DNA of 64,000 bases, taken from positions 1,251,501 to 1,315,500 of the forward strand of contig NZ_CP029639.1 of assembly GCF_003268635.1 (NCBI RefSeq), given 5' to 3'. The number at the start of each line of letters is the position of its first letter. The first letter of the stretch is position 1. Below, one piece after another: positions 1 through 10,129 of the stretch. The stretch is from Paenibacillus sp. DCT19. Lineage in GTDB: Bacteria > Bacillota > Bacilli > Paenibacillales > Paenibacillaceae. Below the pieces are notes generated by a model. That model was not told the DNA's origin. It made no database searches and was given only the letters and a program-made list of their open reading frames with translations. Position numbers and translations under genes: made by a program.

Positions 1-2
1 TA

Positions 3-200
3 GCTATTATTTTTGCAGCACTCTCGCTTAAAGAAATCAAGGTTCGCATGGAACAGGGGAAAGGGTTAGCGATTGCTGGCCTGGTTTGTGGAATTGTAGG
101 CACACTGATTTATGCACTGATCATTTTGTTTATTATCGTAGCAGTTGTCCTCTATGGGGATGCGTACTCATCTACGTATTCACTCACGTATCTGTTCTAA
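3..200 (+). CDS. DUF4190-like membrane protein, C-terminal part
   Basis: The window opens inside this gene; about 65 codons remain, ending in TAA. The fragment has a polar segment (KEIKVRMEQGKG) followed by one long hydrophobic helix (LAIAGLVCGIVGTLIYALII). This is the second half of a DUF4190 domain, a small two-helix membrane domain common in Firmicutes. In that family a short charged loop containing GKG followed by the glycine-rich helix is typical. The function of DUF4190 proteins is not established. The start and any N-terminal domains lie outside the window. Confidence 0.7.
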   Translation, partial: AIIFAALSLKEIKVRMEQGKGLAIAGLVCGIVGTLIYALIILFIIVAVVLYGDAYSSTYSLTYLF

Positions 201-385
201 GCAGATATTTCAGGCTACGTGCATACCACCTGAAGTCGGAGCATGTAGTGTGATTTTATAGGGTTAATCATTAGACGGTCTGTAAGGTATGTAGTTACCT
301 GAGGATCGTCTTTTCTGTTATGCATTTTGGTAGCCGCAAAAATAAAGAAGATACATAGCGCATAATCAACACCGCATCGTCCCAA

Positions 386-464
386 CAAAAAAAGCAAGGC
401 AGATATCTGGCAACCACCTTCGCTCATAAGTCGAAGAGAATGCATCAATGATATCCGCCTTGCT
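386..464 (-). terminator. Terminator downstream of the yhgE-like gene
   Basis: A 15-bp stem is formed by AGCAAGGCAGATATC (393-407) and GATATCCGCCTTGCT (450-464), with one mismatch. The loop holds a second small CTTCG/CGAAG hairpin. On the minus strand the stem is followed by a run of seven T, as expected for an intrinsic terminator just after the stop at 480. It may also stop transcription arriving from the plus-strand DUF4190 gene. Confidence 0.75.
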
Positions 465-479
465 AGTTATCTTTTCATT

Positions 480-2666
480 TTATATATGAAGTGCTGCTTC
501 ACCTTGAACGACTTCGCTTTTCTCAGCACGATGCACCATGAAGTAGGTGAATGAACCTGCCAATCCTACAATGGCAAAGATCAACAGAAGACCGATCTGA
601 TCCCATGCGACATCGAATTGGCCACTTGAAATTACCGCTTTATATCCAGTCACACTGTAGGTCATCGGCAACCATGGGTTGAATACTCTTAGCCAGTTCG
701 GGATAAGTTCCAGTGGGAACGTACCTGCACTTGTCGTCAATTGGAAGATCAGCATTAGAATAGCCAGGAAGCGTCCTGGATTCTCAAGCCATGTCACGAG
801 AGCCTGGATAATGTACATGAAGCTGAGGCTGGTGACGAAGCTGAATAAGAGAAACAGTGGAACGCTTTTCACCTCAAGCCCCAGTCCTGACAGAACGAGC
901 CACGAGGCGAGCAAAGATTGAATAGCGCTCATTAACGTAAAAGCTAACGTTCGACTCACAAAACGATTCCAACCACTCGCATCTGTGACTGAGCTATTGC
1001 GCGTAGGTACAACTAATGTTGCAATCAAAGCTCCCACGAATAAACCTAAGGAAAGGAAATAAGGGGAGAACCCTGTTCCATAGTTAGGTACCTCGTTATG
1101 CTTCTGTTCTTCGACTTGAACAGGTTCAGCATACATGGATACAAGTTCATCCGTCTTTTGTACACTGGACGTCTCTTCCGCAGCATCAAGCAGTTTGCTC
1201 GCAAGTTCTCCTGATCCATCGGTTAACTGCGTTGTACCATCCTGCAATTGGGCTGCGCCTGCATCCAGCTGTCTGGAGCCGTCTGCGATCGTAGTGATGC
1301 CGCCTGAAAATTCATTCATGCCAGCCACTAATTTGTCTGAACCAGTATTCAGTTGATCTGCGCCTACGGCAAGTTTGGCTCCGCCCGCAGCGGCTTCAGA
1401 TAATTTGGCATTGAACTGTTGTAAGCCTCCAGCTAATTGCTCCTGTCCAGCAGAGAGCTGGGAAGCACCTTGAAGCAATTGTTGTTCACCTTGTACAAGC
1501 TGTGTGCTGCCTTGATGTAATTGCTGTTGAGCTGCTTGTAGGTTCTGGCTACCCGTGACCAATTGTTGTCCACCTTGAACTAATTGTTCACTACCCGCAG
1601 CAACCGCCTGACTTGCAACAAGCAATTGCTGTACGGCCGGATTACTGGCGAGCTCTGGGCTTGCCGCTGTTAACTGAGCTAATCCTTGTGCAACAGCTTG
1701 AGCTCCTTCGCTTACTTTGCTGCTACCATCAACAGAAGCCTGAATACCTGCGGTTAACTTCGCACTGCCTTCTTCGGATGCAGCGAGACCAGCCTCCAGT
1801 TTAGTAGCACCATCATGAGCAGATTGGATACCTGCTTGTAGTTGCTGACCTCCAGCTTGAGCTTGTGTGGCTCCGTTCTCCAGCTTCTGACCAGCAGCGG
1901 CCAGTTGGGAGAGTCCACTGGATAGAGAGTTTGCGCCTTGATGAAGTGTGCCGATACCATCTGCGAGTGTACCTGTACCGTCTTGCAGGGTTGCTGCGCC
2001 AGCTTGCAGTTGATCTGTGCCGTCCACGAGTTTGGACAGGTTTTGTTTTAATTTGCCAGCTCCATCATTCAGCTTCGCTGAGCCCTCATTGAGCTTGCTC
2101 GCACCATCGCCTGCGTCAGATAGACCACTGGATATCGTTGCTACCTGATCTAGCAGTGTTTCGGTGTAGGATTCAGTGACCTTAGCAGATACCTTTGCCT
2201 TAATCTGTTTGACTGCGGTACCGCCTATCTGCCCTGCCAAGAAGTTGTAACCTTCATTAGGCTCGTATATAAGCTCTGCTGGTGTAGGATGGTCATCCAT
2301 TAGCGTTGTTGCTTTTGCGGAAAAGTCCTCGGGAATCACAATCGTCATATAATACGTATTGTCATTCATGCCTTGATCCGCTTGCTCACGACTTACAAAC
2401 TCCCAGCGGAAATCATCACTTTTTCTCAATTCATCGACGAGATTATTGCCGACTTCTAAGGTTTGGTCATTAAATGTAGCACCTTGGTCGTTATTGACCA
2501 CAGCTACAGGAAGCTCATTCATTTTGCCATAAGGATCCCAGAATGCATTGAGGAACATGCCGCTGTACAGCACCGGAATAAACAGCACCACGAGGATTGG
2601 AATGAATACTTTGGGTTTCTTGAAGGATGATTTTATATCTTGGAAAAATACTTGTATGGATCTCAT
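480..2666 (-). CDS. YhgE/Pip-family membrane export protein
   Basis: About 728 residues. The N-terminus has one membrane helix (about 20-40), followed by the family's extracellular motif AVVNNDQGA. The middle 350 residues are low-complexity, with recurring short units such as L.DG..L and L..G...L, typical of the phage-infection-protein/YhgE group. The C-terminus has about five membrane helices, as in ABC-2-type permeases. Relatives are linked to phage adsorption (Lactococcus Pip) and to ESX/type VII-like or lipid export; the substrate here is unknown. I place the start at the ATG at 2666, preceded by GGGGAGAGAG at good spacing, rather than the in-frame GTG 24 bases upstream. The TetR gene lies just upstream on the same strand and probably controls it. 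Confidence 0.88.
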   Translation of the reverse strand: MRSIQVFFQDIKSSFKKPKVFIPILVVLFIPVLYSGMFLNAFWDPYGKMNELPVAVVNNDQGATFNDQTLEVGNNLVDELRKSDDFRWEFVSREQADQGMNDNTYYMTIVIPEDFSAKATTLMDDHPTPAELIYEPNEGYNFLAGQIGGTAVKQIKAKVSAKVTESYTETLLDQVATISSGLSDAGDGASKLNEGSAKLNDGAGKLKQNLSKLVDGTDQLQAGAATLQDGTGTLADGIGTLHQGANSLSSGLSQLAAAGQKLENGATQAQAGGQQLQAGIQSAHDGATKLEAGLAASEEGSAKLTAGIQASVDGSSKVSEGAQAVAQGLAQLTAASPELASNPAVQQLLVASQAVAAGSEQLVQGGQQLVTGSQNLQAAQQQLHQGSTQLVQGEQQLLQGASQLSAGQEQLAGGLQQFNAKLSEAAAGGAKLAVGADQLNTGSDKLVAGMNEFSGGITTIADGSRQLDAGAAQLQDGTTQLTDGSGELASKLLDAAEETSSVQKTDELVSMYAEPVQVEEQKHNEVPNYGTGFSPYFLSLGLFVGALIATLVVPTRNSSVTDASGWNRFVSRTLAFTLMSAIQSLLASWLVLSGLGLEVKSVPLFLLFSFVTSLSFMYIIQALVTWLENPGRFLAILMLIFQLTTSAGTFPLELIPNWLRVFNPWLPMTYSVTGYKAVISSGQFDVAWDQIGLLLIFAIVGLAGSFTYFMVHRAEKSEVVQGEAALHI

Positions 2667-2738
2667 TATGCGCTCTCTCCCCATTATCACACTATCGTTA
2701 TTATTTCTATATTGTTCTGTATGGCGTGGAGCCAGTCT

Positions 2739-3317
2739 CTAGGTTGGGGATAGTCCGCTTTGGAGAAACTGACTCACAAATGACTGTATCTGAGCCTTGT
2801 GTAAGGCTGGATTCGTTTTGTTCCAATCGGAGGTTAAGGTGACATACAATTTCAGGAGCACAAAAGAGACGATTTTGGGATTGTCTTGGCGAATCTGTTT
2901 CAGCTCCATAGCTCTCGTAACCTGACGCTCCATATATTCAAGAATGGCTGACTCTACCTTTTGTAAACCCTCCTTCGCTTGTGGTGTGCCGAACTCATTG
3001 ACCTCTTGAAACAACTTGATTAACAATTCATGCTTCTGCCTGTACTCCAGTAGGGCATCCATGCTCTGGTGCACATTGTCGAGAAAAGATTGATCGTCTT
3101 GCACGGTCTCTTCCGTGATGTGTTTCATGTCTCTTATGATGGAGCGTAGAATCTCCCTGAACAGTTCTTCTTTGTTATCGAAAAAGGTGTAGATCGTGCC
3201 TTTGCCTACATTCGCAATGCGGGCGACTTGTTCCATCGTTGTGGCCTTGTAACCAAATAAGGCAAACGATCGTTCTGCCGAATTCATAATTTGCTGCCTT
3301 CGATCCATAGCAGCCAT
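2739..3317 (-). CDS. TetR/AcrR-family transcriptional regulator
   Basis: 192 residues, the normal size for the family. The N-terminal DNA-binding domain is clear: RRQQIMNSAERSFALFGYKA leads into the helix-turn-helix around residues 27-50, with the hallmark VGKGTIYTFF and NKEELF. The C-terminal ligand domain is divergent, so the effector cannot be predicted. The ATG at 3317 follows AAAGGAG. The gene is read in the same direction as the YhgE-like exporter 70 bp downstream; TetR-yhgE pairs are frequent in Firmicutes, so local control of the exporter is the likely role (inference). Confidence 0.92.
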   Translation of the reverse strand: MAAMDRRQQIMNSAERSFALFGYKATTMEQVARIANVGKGTIYTFFDNKEELFREILRSIIRDMKHITEETVQDDQSFLDNVHQSMDALLEYRQKHELLIKLFQEVNEFGTPQAKEGLQKVESAILEYMERQVTRAMELKQIRQDNPKIVSFVLLKLYVTLTSDWNKTNPALHKAQIQSFVSQFLQSGLSPT

Positions 3318-3632
3318 AGGTTATGCATCTCCTTTATGATGTGGGATGGTGATTATAGTAGTGAATCCTGTTCAATATGACTGATTTACTATTTTGGTCA
3401 ATTGGTCGTTAACAAATGTATCACCTTCCTGGGGAGGAGAAAGTGATCTATATCATATTTTTAATAAATGTTTTGAGTTATGGAAGTGACGTGTTTGGAA
3501 AAAAGAGCTGAAATCTTGCTTATCTTAGATTTTGATTATATGGATTATTTTGTATGGTAAAATAGCTATAATCTATAAATAGTGAACAGAGCGAGATTGA
3601 GATCAATCATTTCATATATGAGGGTGAATAGA
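3318..3632. other. Divergent promoter region, no gene
   Basis: 315 bp between the TetR gene (leftward) and the lipoprotein gene (rightward). It is AT-rich. A TATAAT-like box sits about 60 bp upstream of the lipoprotein start. I see no clear palindrome that could be called the TetR operator. Confidence 0.4.
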
Positions 3633-4154
3633 GTGAGAAAAGTAGCTAGTATTCTAGTGTTGTTGTGCCTTGCTACCGGAATGGCGGCGTGCAATGACTT
3701 GAACAGAGAGGCCAGCTCGTCAGAAGATCAAAGTAAGGAGAATGTAGAAATAGAAACAGTAGCCGCACATCAGGAGACTGAGTCGGAGGACAGTGAGACC
3801 AATTTTGAACAAGGTGTATTTATTGATTGGGAGCAGGAGCATGATCCTCTTCTTAATGATGAGATCCAAGAGGTATTGAAAGAAGCTCTAGACGCTAACG
3901 TGAGATCGGATCAGGCTGCCTTTCGGAGTTTGTTCTTAGATCCAGAAGCAGCTGATCGGCATTGGGGACAATTCGGAGGCAACGTAAGATATACGGAGAT
4001 TGGGCAAGTTTCTGAGGACACAACGAAGAACCACATTCTTGTAGGTGTGCTCGGTGAAATAATGAGGGATACCAACGATATAGAGGAATATGGGATTACG
4101 TATTATTTTGCAGAAGACGAAGGTGGAAAGTGGGGCTTGGTAGCCGTTGATTGA
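3633..4154 (+). CDS. Small putative lipoprotein, unknown function
   Basis: About 173 residues from the GTG at 3633, which follows GAGGGTGA at good spacing; a longer version from 3582 would put 17 residues before the signal peptide. The N-terminus is a lipoprotein signal peptide ending in a plausible lipobox (GMAAC), followed by an acidic Glu/Ser-rich linker. The rest is soluble and acidic, with an aromatic-rich C-terminus containing YGITYYFAED and KWGLVAVD. I do not recognise the family. It probably sits on the outer face of the membrane. The neighbours give no clue to its role. Confidence 0.7.
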   Translation: MRKVASILVLLCLATGMAACNDLNREASSSEDQSKENVEIETVAAHQETESEDSETNFEQGVFIDWEQEHDPLLNDEIQEVLKEALDANVRSDQAAFRSLFLDPEAADRHWGQFGGNVRYTEIGQVSEDTTKNHILVGVLGEIMRDTNDIEEYGITYYFAEDEGGKWGLVAVD

Positions 4155-4495
4155 TTGTAGATTAATGCAGGGTGACGGGGTGAAAGGTATTAAAACAAAC
4201 ACAACACCTTCGAAGGAATTAACGCGCTACATTAGGGAATTTGAAAAAAAGGTAATATGAGTTATTTTCTCTTGTTCAAGTTTCTATTACATATTATGAT
4301 GGAGTAGGTCTTTTGGATTAGAGTGTAATATGAGGTAGGTATTTAGTCTTTTGTTGAAAGGAAGGTATGAGTAGATTTAGATTTGTTTGAGTGAGAGAGT
4401 GTGTGCTCAATAAGCATGATAGATTAGATAAAACGAATTATATAGTTAGATTGCATACCTAGAATGAACATAAATACATAGAGGTGGTTACAACC
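4155..4495. other. Leader/promoter region of the SLH protein
   Basis: 341 bp without a gene. A candidate promoter is TTGTTC (4272-4277), 17 bp, TATGAT (4295-4300), which would leave an AT-rich untranslated leader of nearly 200 nt, as often seen for abundant surface-layer proteins. GAGGTGG at 4481-4487 is the ribosome binding site of the next gene. Confidence 0.4.
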
Positions 4496-7400
4496 ATGAG
4501 ATTTAGGAAGTTTATTTATATTGTCCTATCCTTTCAGCTTATCTTGGGCAATCTGTTATTTTTGGGGGAAGATGCATCGCGAGCCTATGCAACATCTGAA
4601 TCTGTTGAAACAACTGAGACTACTTCTACACCAACGGCTACTGAAAGTGACGAAACGACGAAGTCATATTTGCCGAAACCTAATGTAACGGTAACCACAA
4701 CGGATGACTCCATAACGGTAACATGGGATGAGATTCCTGGAGCCACCAAATATGCTGTAACTGTCGGTAGAGATGCTGTACTGGATAAAAATATAAGAAC
4801 ATATACAATAACAAGGGCAGTACCAGATAGAACATATAGGATCACGGTTCTTGGCTATGATGGTGAAAAGTATGGAGAAGAATCGCTATTATTTGTTAGA
4901 TTGAAGGGACCTGCGCCGGTTTACGATGATGCGGGTAGAATTGATTTTACAGGGAAACTTTCAGGTGAGTTAGATCAAGTTATAAAAGATGGGTTCACTT
5001 ATGTAAACTGGGGTCTTGTTGATGCTAGTAGTATTGGTTTGTTCTACAAACTAAATGGAATTGACCAGGCAGAAGTATACGTCAATGATATGAAGAATAC
5101 AGAATTGACAAGTAAATTGAGTTCAAGTGCTCGCATTAGTGGTCTGAAACCAGGAGAGAAAAATGTGATCAGATTAAATTGGATAAGTATTGAAAATCCT
5201 ACTCAAACGGATTCATTAGAGTTTATTATCACTCCTCCGGCTCTCAATGCATATATGTTAGGTGAGTCCAAGGCGGCGTTTGGATCAGTCGTTGATCTTA
5301 AGCAATACGGTAAATGGTACCTCGTGGATAATCAAACCTTAATCTCTCAAAATACAGTTCCAAAATATATCGATATACAAGGTGAGGCTGCTGGATGGAG
5401 AGTAGACATGTCCTCCAAGTTCGCAGATAGCGTGGGCTATGAATTAAATCAAATAAAAGAAGATAAGCAGTCTCCATTTGAGAGGCAATGGTGGATAGTA
5501 AATGCATTCGATAATGGTGAGTATGTTCAAGGTTATTCGTCATCTGTAGGACTTGTTACGAAGGAAGACCTAGAAAAGTATACAGGAATTGTTTTGAGTG
5601 ACTCTAGTCATCCGAATCGGATGGTTACCAGCCTTGCTTTTTCCAATCCTAATACGTATGGTGATTCATATGGAAAATCGGGGAATACAGGTCCAGTTTT
5701 TACGGAGGATGCATCCGAGGCAGATACGTTTTTGAATAGCCACATTAAGTCTGCCGCTGCAGGAACCTTACAAAACTTCAAATTCAAAGCGACGGTAAAA
5801 AATAATGTGGAATTTAAAGGACAGGGCACCCCTGAAGATCCTTACGTTATTCCGACACTAGCTGATGGGGAACCTGTAATCACGAAACTAGATAGTCCTA
5901 GATACTCCCAGTCGAGTGCTGTGGGTAATAATGCGATCCGGTTGCAGTGGCATGCAGTGGAAGGTGCTGAACAATATATTCTCAAGCGTGGCTCTGAAAT
6001 TCTATATGAGGGCCCGCTTTTAGAATATGTGCATGAAGGCGTGAATTTTAATTCAATCACCAAGTATACATTAGTAGCTCGCAAAGGCGAAATTTACAGT
6101 GAAGAATCGAAATTTACAATCGGAATTAGAAATTATATTCCATATCCACCGGATTTCCGAGCTGAAGCACTGGATTCCAGCAAAGTTAGACTGACGTGGA
6201 GTAAGGCAGACTATGCAGCTGAGTATGTGATTACCCGTAATGATCTGCCTTTGGCGGTGACCAAGTCAACCTCATACGAGGATGGGAATGTGACACCTGA
6301 CACAACTTACATTTATAAAGTGATTGGCCGGGACGGAGACAACGAAGGGCCGCCTGCAGTTAAAAGTGTGAAGATTCCTAAGGTGACTGAGGACGTGGCA
6401 CCGAAAGGTCAGATTAACATCAGAGTCAATCGAGTGTACGATAATAGAGTGGACCTGCAATGGAATCTGGTAGAGGGGGCAACCCAGTATGAGATCTACC
6501 AGGATCAAGTGAACAAAGTATGGTCAGGTCATTCTAATACGATGATTGCGTACACGCTCCAGCCAGGCAGAACATATACATATCGGGTTGTAGCGAGCAA
6601 CAAATATGGAAAAATTGAATCGAGCACAATTGAAGTACAGACGGCAGGCATACCTCAATCGATGAATGTCGCGCCGATGAATGCGTCAAACGCAACAATT
6701 GCTTTTGAGTATCAACCTATTGAAGGAGCCGTTCATTACGTTGAACGTAATCCACAGACCAAATACACCCCTCTAGGAAACGGTCTTTATCGTAAGACTT
6801 ATGTCAATACGGCTACTGGAGAAACCCGTGATGAGGGAATCGTGGCTACTGTGAATGGTAAGCTGCAATTTAGCGAAGTTGGCGTCGAGAGAAGTAAATA
6901 CTATGAGTATAATATCATTGCTGTGCGCGTCAGACCTGATGGATCAGAGGAGGTTATTGGCAAACAGACAGTTGCTGTAACAACTCCTGCAGATGGCACT
7001 GGCGCTACCGTCTATGGATATAATTATCCTGTTCTTCCGTACCCCTATGTTAATTATAACCCGACCCCAAGTGTAACTACTGGCAAGAACGACAGTGTTA
7101 CCATTAATACAGAGGTCATACCTTCCAATGAAGGCAACAAAGGGTTGGTTAATGTTGTATTTACGGATATAGATCGGAGTTATGCCAAGGATGCGATTAA
7201 TTCCTTAGCGCAAAAAGGGATTGTAAGAGGCTATTTCGATGGTACATTTGGTGGACAGCAAAAGGTGACAAGAGCCGAATTTGCAATCTTTTTGCAAAGA
7301 GCTTTTGGATATAACTCCGTGATTCCTTATGTTAATGAGTTTACTGACGTGCATTCAGATGCTTGGTATTATTCGGAGATTGCACCAGCATTACAGCAAG

Positions 7401-7699
7401 GAATTCTTCAAGGCTTCCAAGATAGGACACTTAAACCCAATGCCTATATCACAAGAGAACAAGCAGCGAGTATGATTGCCAATGTGATGAAAAAGGAGGG
7501 CTATGTCCTATCATCCTTCACGCCATATGAAGATCAAAAGTCGATCTCCGAATGGGCAAGAAGCAGCATTGGTCTTGTGGCTCAGGAGTCGGTGATGAAA
7601 GGATATCCGGATCAACGGTTCTTGCCCAAAAATGAATTAACACGCCAAGAGTCAGCCATGATGATCTATAACCTGATGAAGCGTAACAATGATCTGTAA
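4496..7699 (+). CDS. S-layer homology protein with fibronectin type III repeats
   Basis: 1067 residues from the ATG at 4496 (GAGGTGG eight bases upstream; an upstream in-frame GTG lies inside that site). The signal peptide covers about residues 1-33. A first FN3 domain (about 55-130) carries ITVTWDEIPGATKYAV. A middle region (about 200-440) of unknown fold follows, then at least three more FN3 units with motifs such as IRLQWHAVEGAEQY, VRLTWSKADYAAEY and VDLQWNLVEGATQY. A Pro/Tyr-rich linker leads to three SLH domains at the C-terminus (FTDIDRSYAKDAI, FTDVHSDAWYYSEI, YEDQKSISEWA), with TRAE, ITRE and LTRQ motifs. SLH domains bind pyruvylated secondary cell-wall polymer, so the protein is cell-wall anchored. 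FN3 repeats suggest adhesion or polysaccharide contact; no catalytic domain is recognised. Confidence 0.93.
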   Translation: MRFRKFIYIVLSFQLILGNLLFLGEDASRAYATSESVETTETTSTPTATESDETTKSYLPKPNVTVTTTDDSITVTWDEIPGATKYAVTVGRDAVLDKNIRTYTITRAVPDRTYRITVLGYDGEKYGEESLLFVRLKGPAPVYDDAGRIDFTGKLSGELDQVIKDGFTYVNWGLVDASSIGLFYKLNGIDQAEVYVNDMKNTELTSKLSSSARISGLKPGEKNVIRLNWISIENPTQTDSLEFIITPPALNAYMLGESKAAFGSVVDLKQYGKWYLVDNQTLISQNTVPKYIDIQGEAAGWRVDMSSKFADSVGYELNQIKEDKQSPFERQWWIVNAFDNGEYVQGYSSSVGLVTKEDLEKYTGIVLSDSSHPNRMVTSLAFSNPNTYGDSYGKSGNTGPVFTEDASEADTFLNSHIKSAAAGTLQNFKFKATVKNNVEFKGQGTPEDPYVIPTLADGEPVITKLDSPRYSQSSAVGNNAIRLQWHAVEGAEQYILKRGSEILYEGPLLEYVHEGVNFNSITKYTLVARKGEIYSEESKFTIGIRNYIPYPPDFRAEALDSSKVRLTWSKADYAAEYVITRNDLPLAVTKSTSYEDGNVTPDTTYIYKVIGRDGDNEGPPAVKSVKIPKVTEDVAPKGQINIRVNRVYDNRVDLQWNLVEGATQYEIYQDQVNKVWSGHSNTMIAYTLQPGRTYTYRVVASNKYGKIESSTIEVQTAGIPQSMNVAPMNASNATIAFEYQPIEGAVHYVERNPQTKYTPLGNGLYRKTYVNTATGETRDEGIVATVNGKLQFSEVGVERSKYYEYNIIAVRVRPDGSEEVIGKQTVAVTTPADGTGATVYGYNYPVLPYPYVNYNPTPSVTTGKNDSVTINTEVIPSNEGNKGLVNVVFTDIDRSYAKDAINSLAQKGIVRGYFDGTFGGQQKVTRAEFAIFLQRAFGYNSVIPYVNEFTDVHSDAWYYSEIAPALQQGILQGFQDRTLKPNAYITREQAASMIANVMKKEGYVLSSFTPYEDQKSISEWARSSIGLVAQESVMKGYPDQRFLPKNELTRQESAMMIYNLMKRNNDL

Positions 7700-7790
7700 T
7701 ATGTAACTGTATAAATCAATAGCTATCAGCATCAAGAACTGTGTAACATGTAGCCTTGCCTACAATAACACCACGCTAAAAACCCAAAAA

Positions 7791-7835
7791 AACCAAGACG
7801 GGAAGAGGAATACTTGCCCATCTTGGTTTTTTTCT
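7791..7835 (+). terminator. Terminator after the SLH protein
   Basis: The stem is AACCAAGACGGG paired with CCCATCTTGGTT (one mismatch), followed on the plus strand by TTTTTTT. A-rich sequence on the left side means it could also work on the minus strand. Confidence 0.8.
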
Positions 7836-7867
7836 ATTACGTACCTTAACCTATTCCAAATAAAAAA

Positions 7868-7897
7868 CGGCTGAACAGCATTTCTGCTATTCAGCCG
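7868..7897 (-). terminator. Terminator of the chemoreceptor gene
   Basis: A near-perfect hairpin with arms CGGCTGAACAGCA and TGCTATTCAGCCG and a TTTC loop. On the minus strand it is followed by TTTTTTATTT, immediately after the chemoreceptor stop. Confidence 0.85.
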
Positions 7898-7903
7898 CAT
7901 TCT

Positions 7904-9667
7904 TTAACTCGCTCGCACTTTGAAGAACGAGATCAACTCTTGCAATTGCTCAGATACCGCTGACAGTTCATCAGAAGCGGTAACGATGGAAGCCATGGAG
8001 GATTCTTGCTCCTCGATGGATTGCTCGATCTGTTTACTGCTGCTAGCCGCTCTGCTGACACTTGAAGATAATTCATCGGCAGTAGCAGACATTTCTTGTG
8101 TGCTTGCTGATATTTCCTCGGTAGAGCTGGAGATATCTTGGATTTGGTTCGCCACTTTATTCGTTGCTGTAAGAATGTTCTCGAAGAACACGCCTGTCTC
8201 TTGCGTTACCTCTAAGCCTTTCTTCACTTCCTGAGAGCCAAGTTGCATCGACTCGGAGGATTGAACGATATCCTGTTGAATCTCTTCGATCAGTTGACGT
8301 ATTTGTTTGGCGGATTCTTGGGATTGTTCTGCCAGGTTACGAACTTCTCCAGCCACGACGGCGAAGCCTCGGCCTTCCTCGCCTGCACGAGCCGCTTCAA
8401 TGGAAGCGTTGAGCGCGAGTAGATTCGTTTGTCCAGCAATTTCCGTGATCATATTGACAATGTTGCTAATCTGATTCGAGTTATTCTCCAGTGATTGAAT
8501 CGACTCGGACGTATTCTCGACCGCTCCCGCGATGAGGCGCATCTGCTCAACGACCTGTTGCATCACTTCATTACCCGCACTGGAGCGTTGCTCCATACTT
8601 AATGCTTGATCCGCTGCGTCAGATGAACTGCTGGCGATCGTCTGAATAACGGTGGACATCTCCGTCATGGCACGCGCACTTTCAACTGTAGCTTGATCCT
8701 GGGAGCGAAGTCCACTGGAGATATCCTTCATATGGTTACTGATGCTTTGAATATTTTCATTATTTTTCTCAGAGATATGAAGTAGTTTCTTGGATGAATT
8801 CGACAGGTGATGCGATGTATTCTGTACCTTGTACATCGTATCGTTGATTCGTTGAATCATGGTATTAAATTTCATATTGATAACACCGAGATCGTCGCGT
8901 CCTACTTGAATCGTTACATCCAGGTTACCTGTACTCACTTCCTCAATACCGTGCATGAGGCTACGGATCGGGGCGAGTGTTCTCTTCAGCAGAATGAACT
9001 GCAGGATCATGAATAGAAGCAGGAAACCAACCAAACATATGGAACCGTACAACAGCAGTTCATTCAGACCTTTAGGCACTGCACTTGCATCTACATCGAA
9101 ATAAAGAGCAGCGTACATGGAACCATCAGCGTTTTTGATTGGATAGATCAAGGTTGTCCAAGTGCCATACTCATCCGTGTAGAAATCACTGAACGCAGGC
9201 TCCCCGTCCACTTTCATTTGTTCCAGCACCACAACGTTATTTTGGGGCAGTGGGTACATATCGCCTGCCGCAAGATTGCTTTCCTCAAAAGGCTGTACCA
9301 GGTTCGTAGGGACAGCAATAATGGATGTTCCGTCTCCGCCCTCAAGTTCCGAACCGAAAATATAAGCCTGAGCGATGTTTGGATAGAATTCGTGAATGGA
9401 ATCAAGATAGGCTTTCATTTCCTGCTGGGCAGGGCCTGTGTAGCTTTTCTCATTCATGGCTTCATTTACTTTGGCTGTGTCCAGATCGACATACCATTTC
9501 TCGGTAATAACAGTTGCTTGATCATGCAGTTGTTCAACGAGAATATTCTTTTGTAGCTGATACGCGGCAGTAATGAGGATGATACCAATCAACACAATAC
9601 TACCGAATGAGATGACTAGATTTTTGGCAAAGAAAGGCATGGTACTCCAACGAAGCTTGTTTAACAA
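7904..9667 (-). CDS. Methyl-accepting chemotaxis protein
   Basis: 587 residues. TTG start at 9667 preceded by AAGGAGTGA. It has an N-terminal membrane helix (about 15-37) and an extracellular sensor (about 38-205) of Cache-like character. A second helix (about 206-228) leads to a HAMP domain with [19 protein letters not shown] and a long cytoplasmic signalling coiled coil. The hairpin tip is the invariant [20 protein letters not shown], followed by [18 protein letters not shown]. It relays ligand binding to CheA/CheW and the flagellar motor. The ligand is unknown. A second, differently built receptor lies 3 kb away on the other strand, so the two are not one operon. Confidence 0.95.
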   Translation of the reverse strand: MLNKLRWSTMPFFAKNLVISFGSIVLIGIILITAAYQLQKNILVEQLHDQATVITEKWYVDLDTAKVNEAMNEKSYTGPAQQEMKAYLDSIHEFYPNIAQAYIFGSELEGGDGTSIIAVPTNLVQPFEESNLAAGDMYPLPQNNVVVLEQMKVDGEPAFSDFYTDEYGTWTTLIYPIKNADGSMYAALYFDVDASAVPKGLNELLLYGSICLVGFLLLFMILQFILLKRTLAPIRSLMHGIEEVSTGNLDVTIQVGRDDLGVINMKFNTMIQRINDTMYKVQNTSHHLSNSSKKLLHISEKNNENIQSISNHMKDISSGLRSQDQATVESARAMTEMSTVIQTIASSSSDAADQALSMEQRSSAGNEVMQQVVEQMRLIAGAVENTSESIQSLENNSNQISNIVNMITEIAGQTNLLALNASIEAARAGEEGRGFAVVAGEVRNLAEQSQESAKQIRQLIEEIQQDIVQSSESMQLGSQEVKKGLEVTQETGVFFENILTATNKVANQIQDISSSTEEISASTQEMSATADELSSSVSRAASSSKQIEQSIEEQESSMASIVTASDELSAVSEQLQELISFFKVRAS

Positions 9668-10129
9668 GGTGGTTCACTCCTTAGATGATGTTAAAAGATG
9701 TGTGGCCTGGACGTAGTGCTACGTATGTATGTTCAGGTCATTATTAAAGGAAGTTAAATTTCTAATCCAAGTTTCTTCGGTTTCTTTCATCTGTTGATTC
9801 TATTTAATTGCTACAGATCCGTTCTATTTGTGTATCACTTATCTCATGCGCAGGACCTCCATATAAGTTCTATACCTGTGATATATCGTAATATAGCCAT
9901 ATTTATGTTAGGTTTTGAAGTTTAATTAGTTCTTAAGAACTGGTTCTTAGGTAATATTTTGCGTTTTTTTCATCTTTTTTCTTGTACGACCATGAAAAAT
10001 TCATCGGTATACATATCATTGAATGATGCATCTGTTTCACGATTTAAGATTCACTAAAGGTTCGTCCTCTACGATGGTTTCATAAGCCACAGTTGCTTAA
10101 CAGAAAATCAAGAAGGAGGAATCATTATT
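9668..10129. other. Gene-free divergent region with an AGTTCTTAAGAACT palindrome
   Basis: 462 bp between the leftward chemoreceptor and the rightward CotH protein. The only structure I can point to is AGTTCTTAAGAACT (9928-9941), a perfect palindrome, with a further GGTTCTTA directly after it. It could be an operator for either gene. AGAAGGAGGA at 10111-10120 is the ribosome binding site of the CotH gene. Confidence 0.4.

Noticed and set aside
215..448. A 77-residue open frame on the minus strand downstream of the DUF4190 gene
   Set aside because: It runs through the terminator hairpin, has no ribosome binding site, and its composition does not look like protein.
7920..8234. A 104-codon plus-strand frame rich in Ser/Cys/Asp
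   Set aside because: Antisense shadow of the chemoreceptor signalling domain, without a ribosome site.
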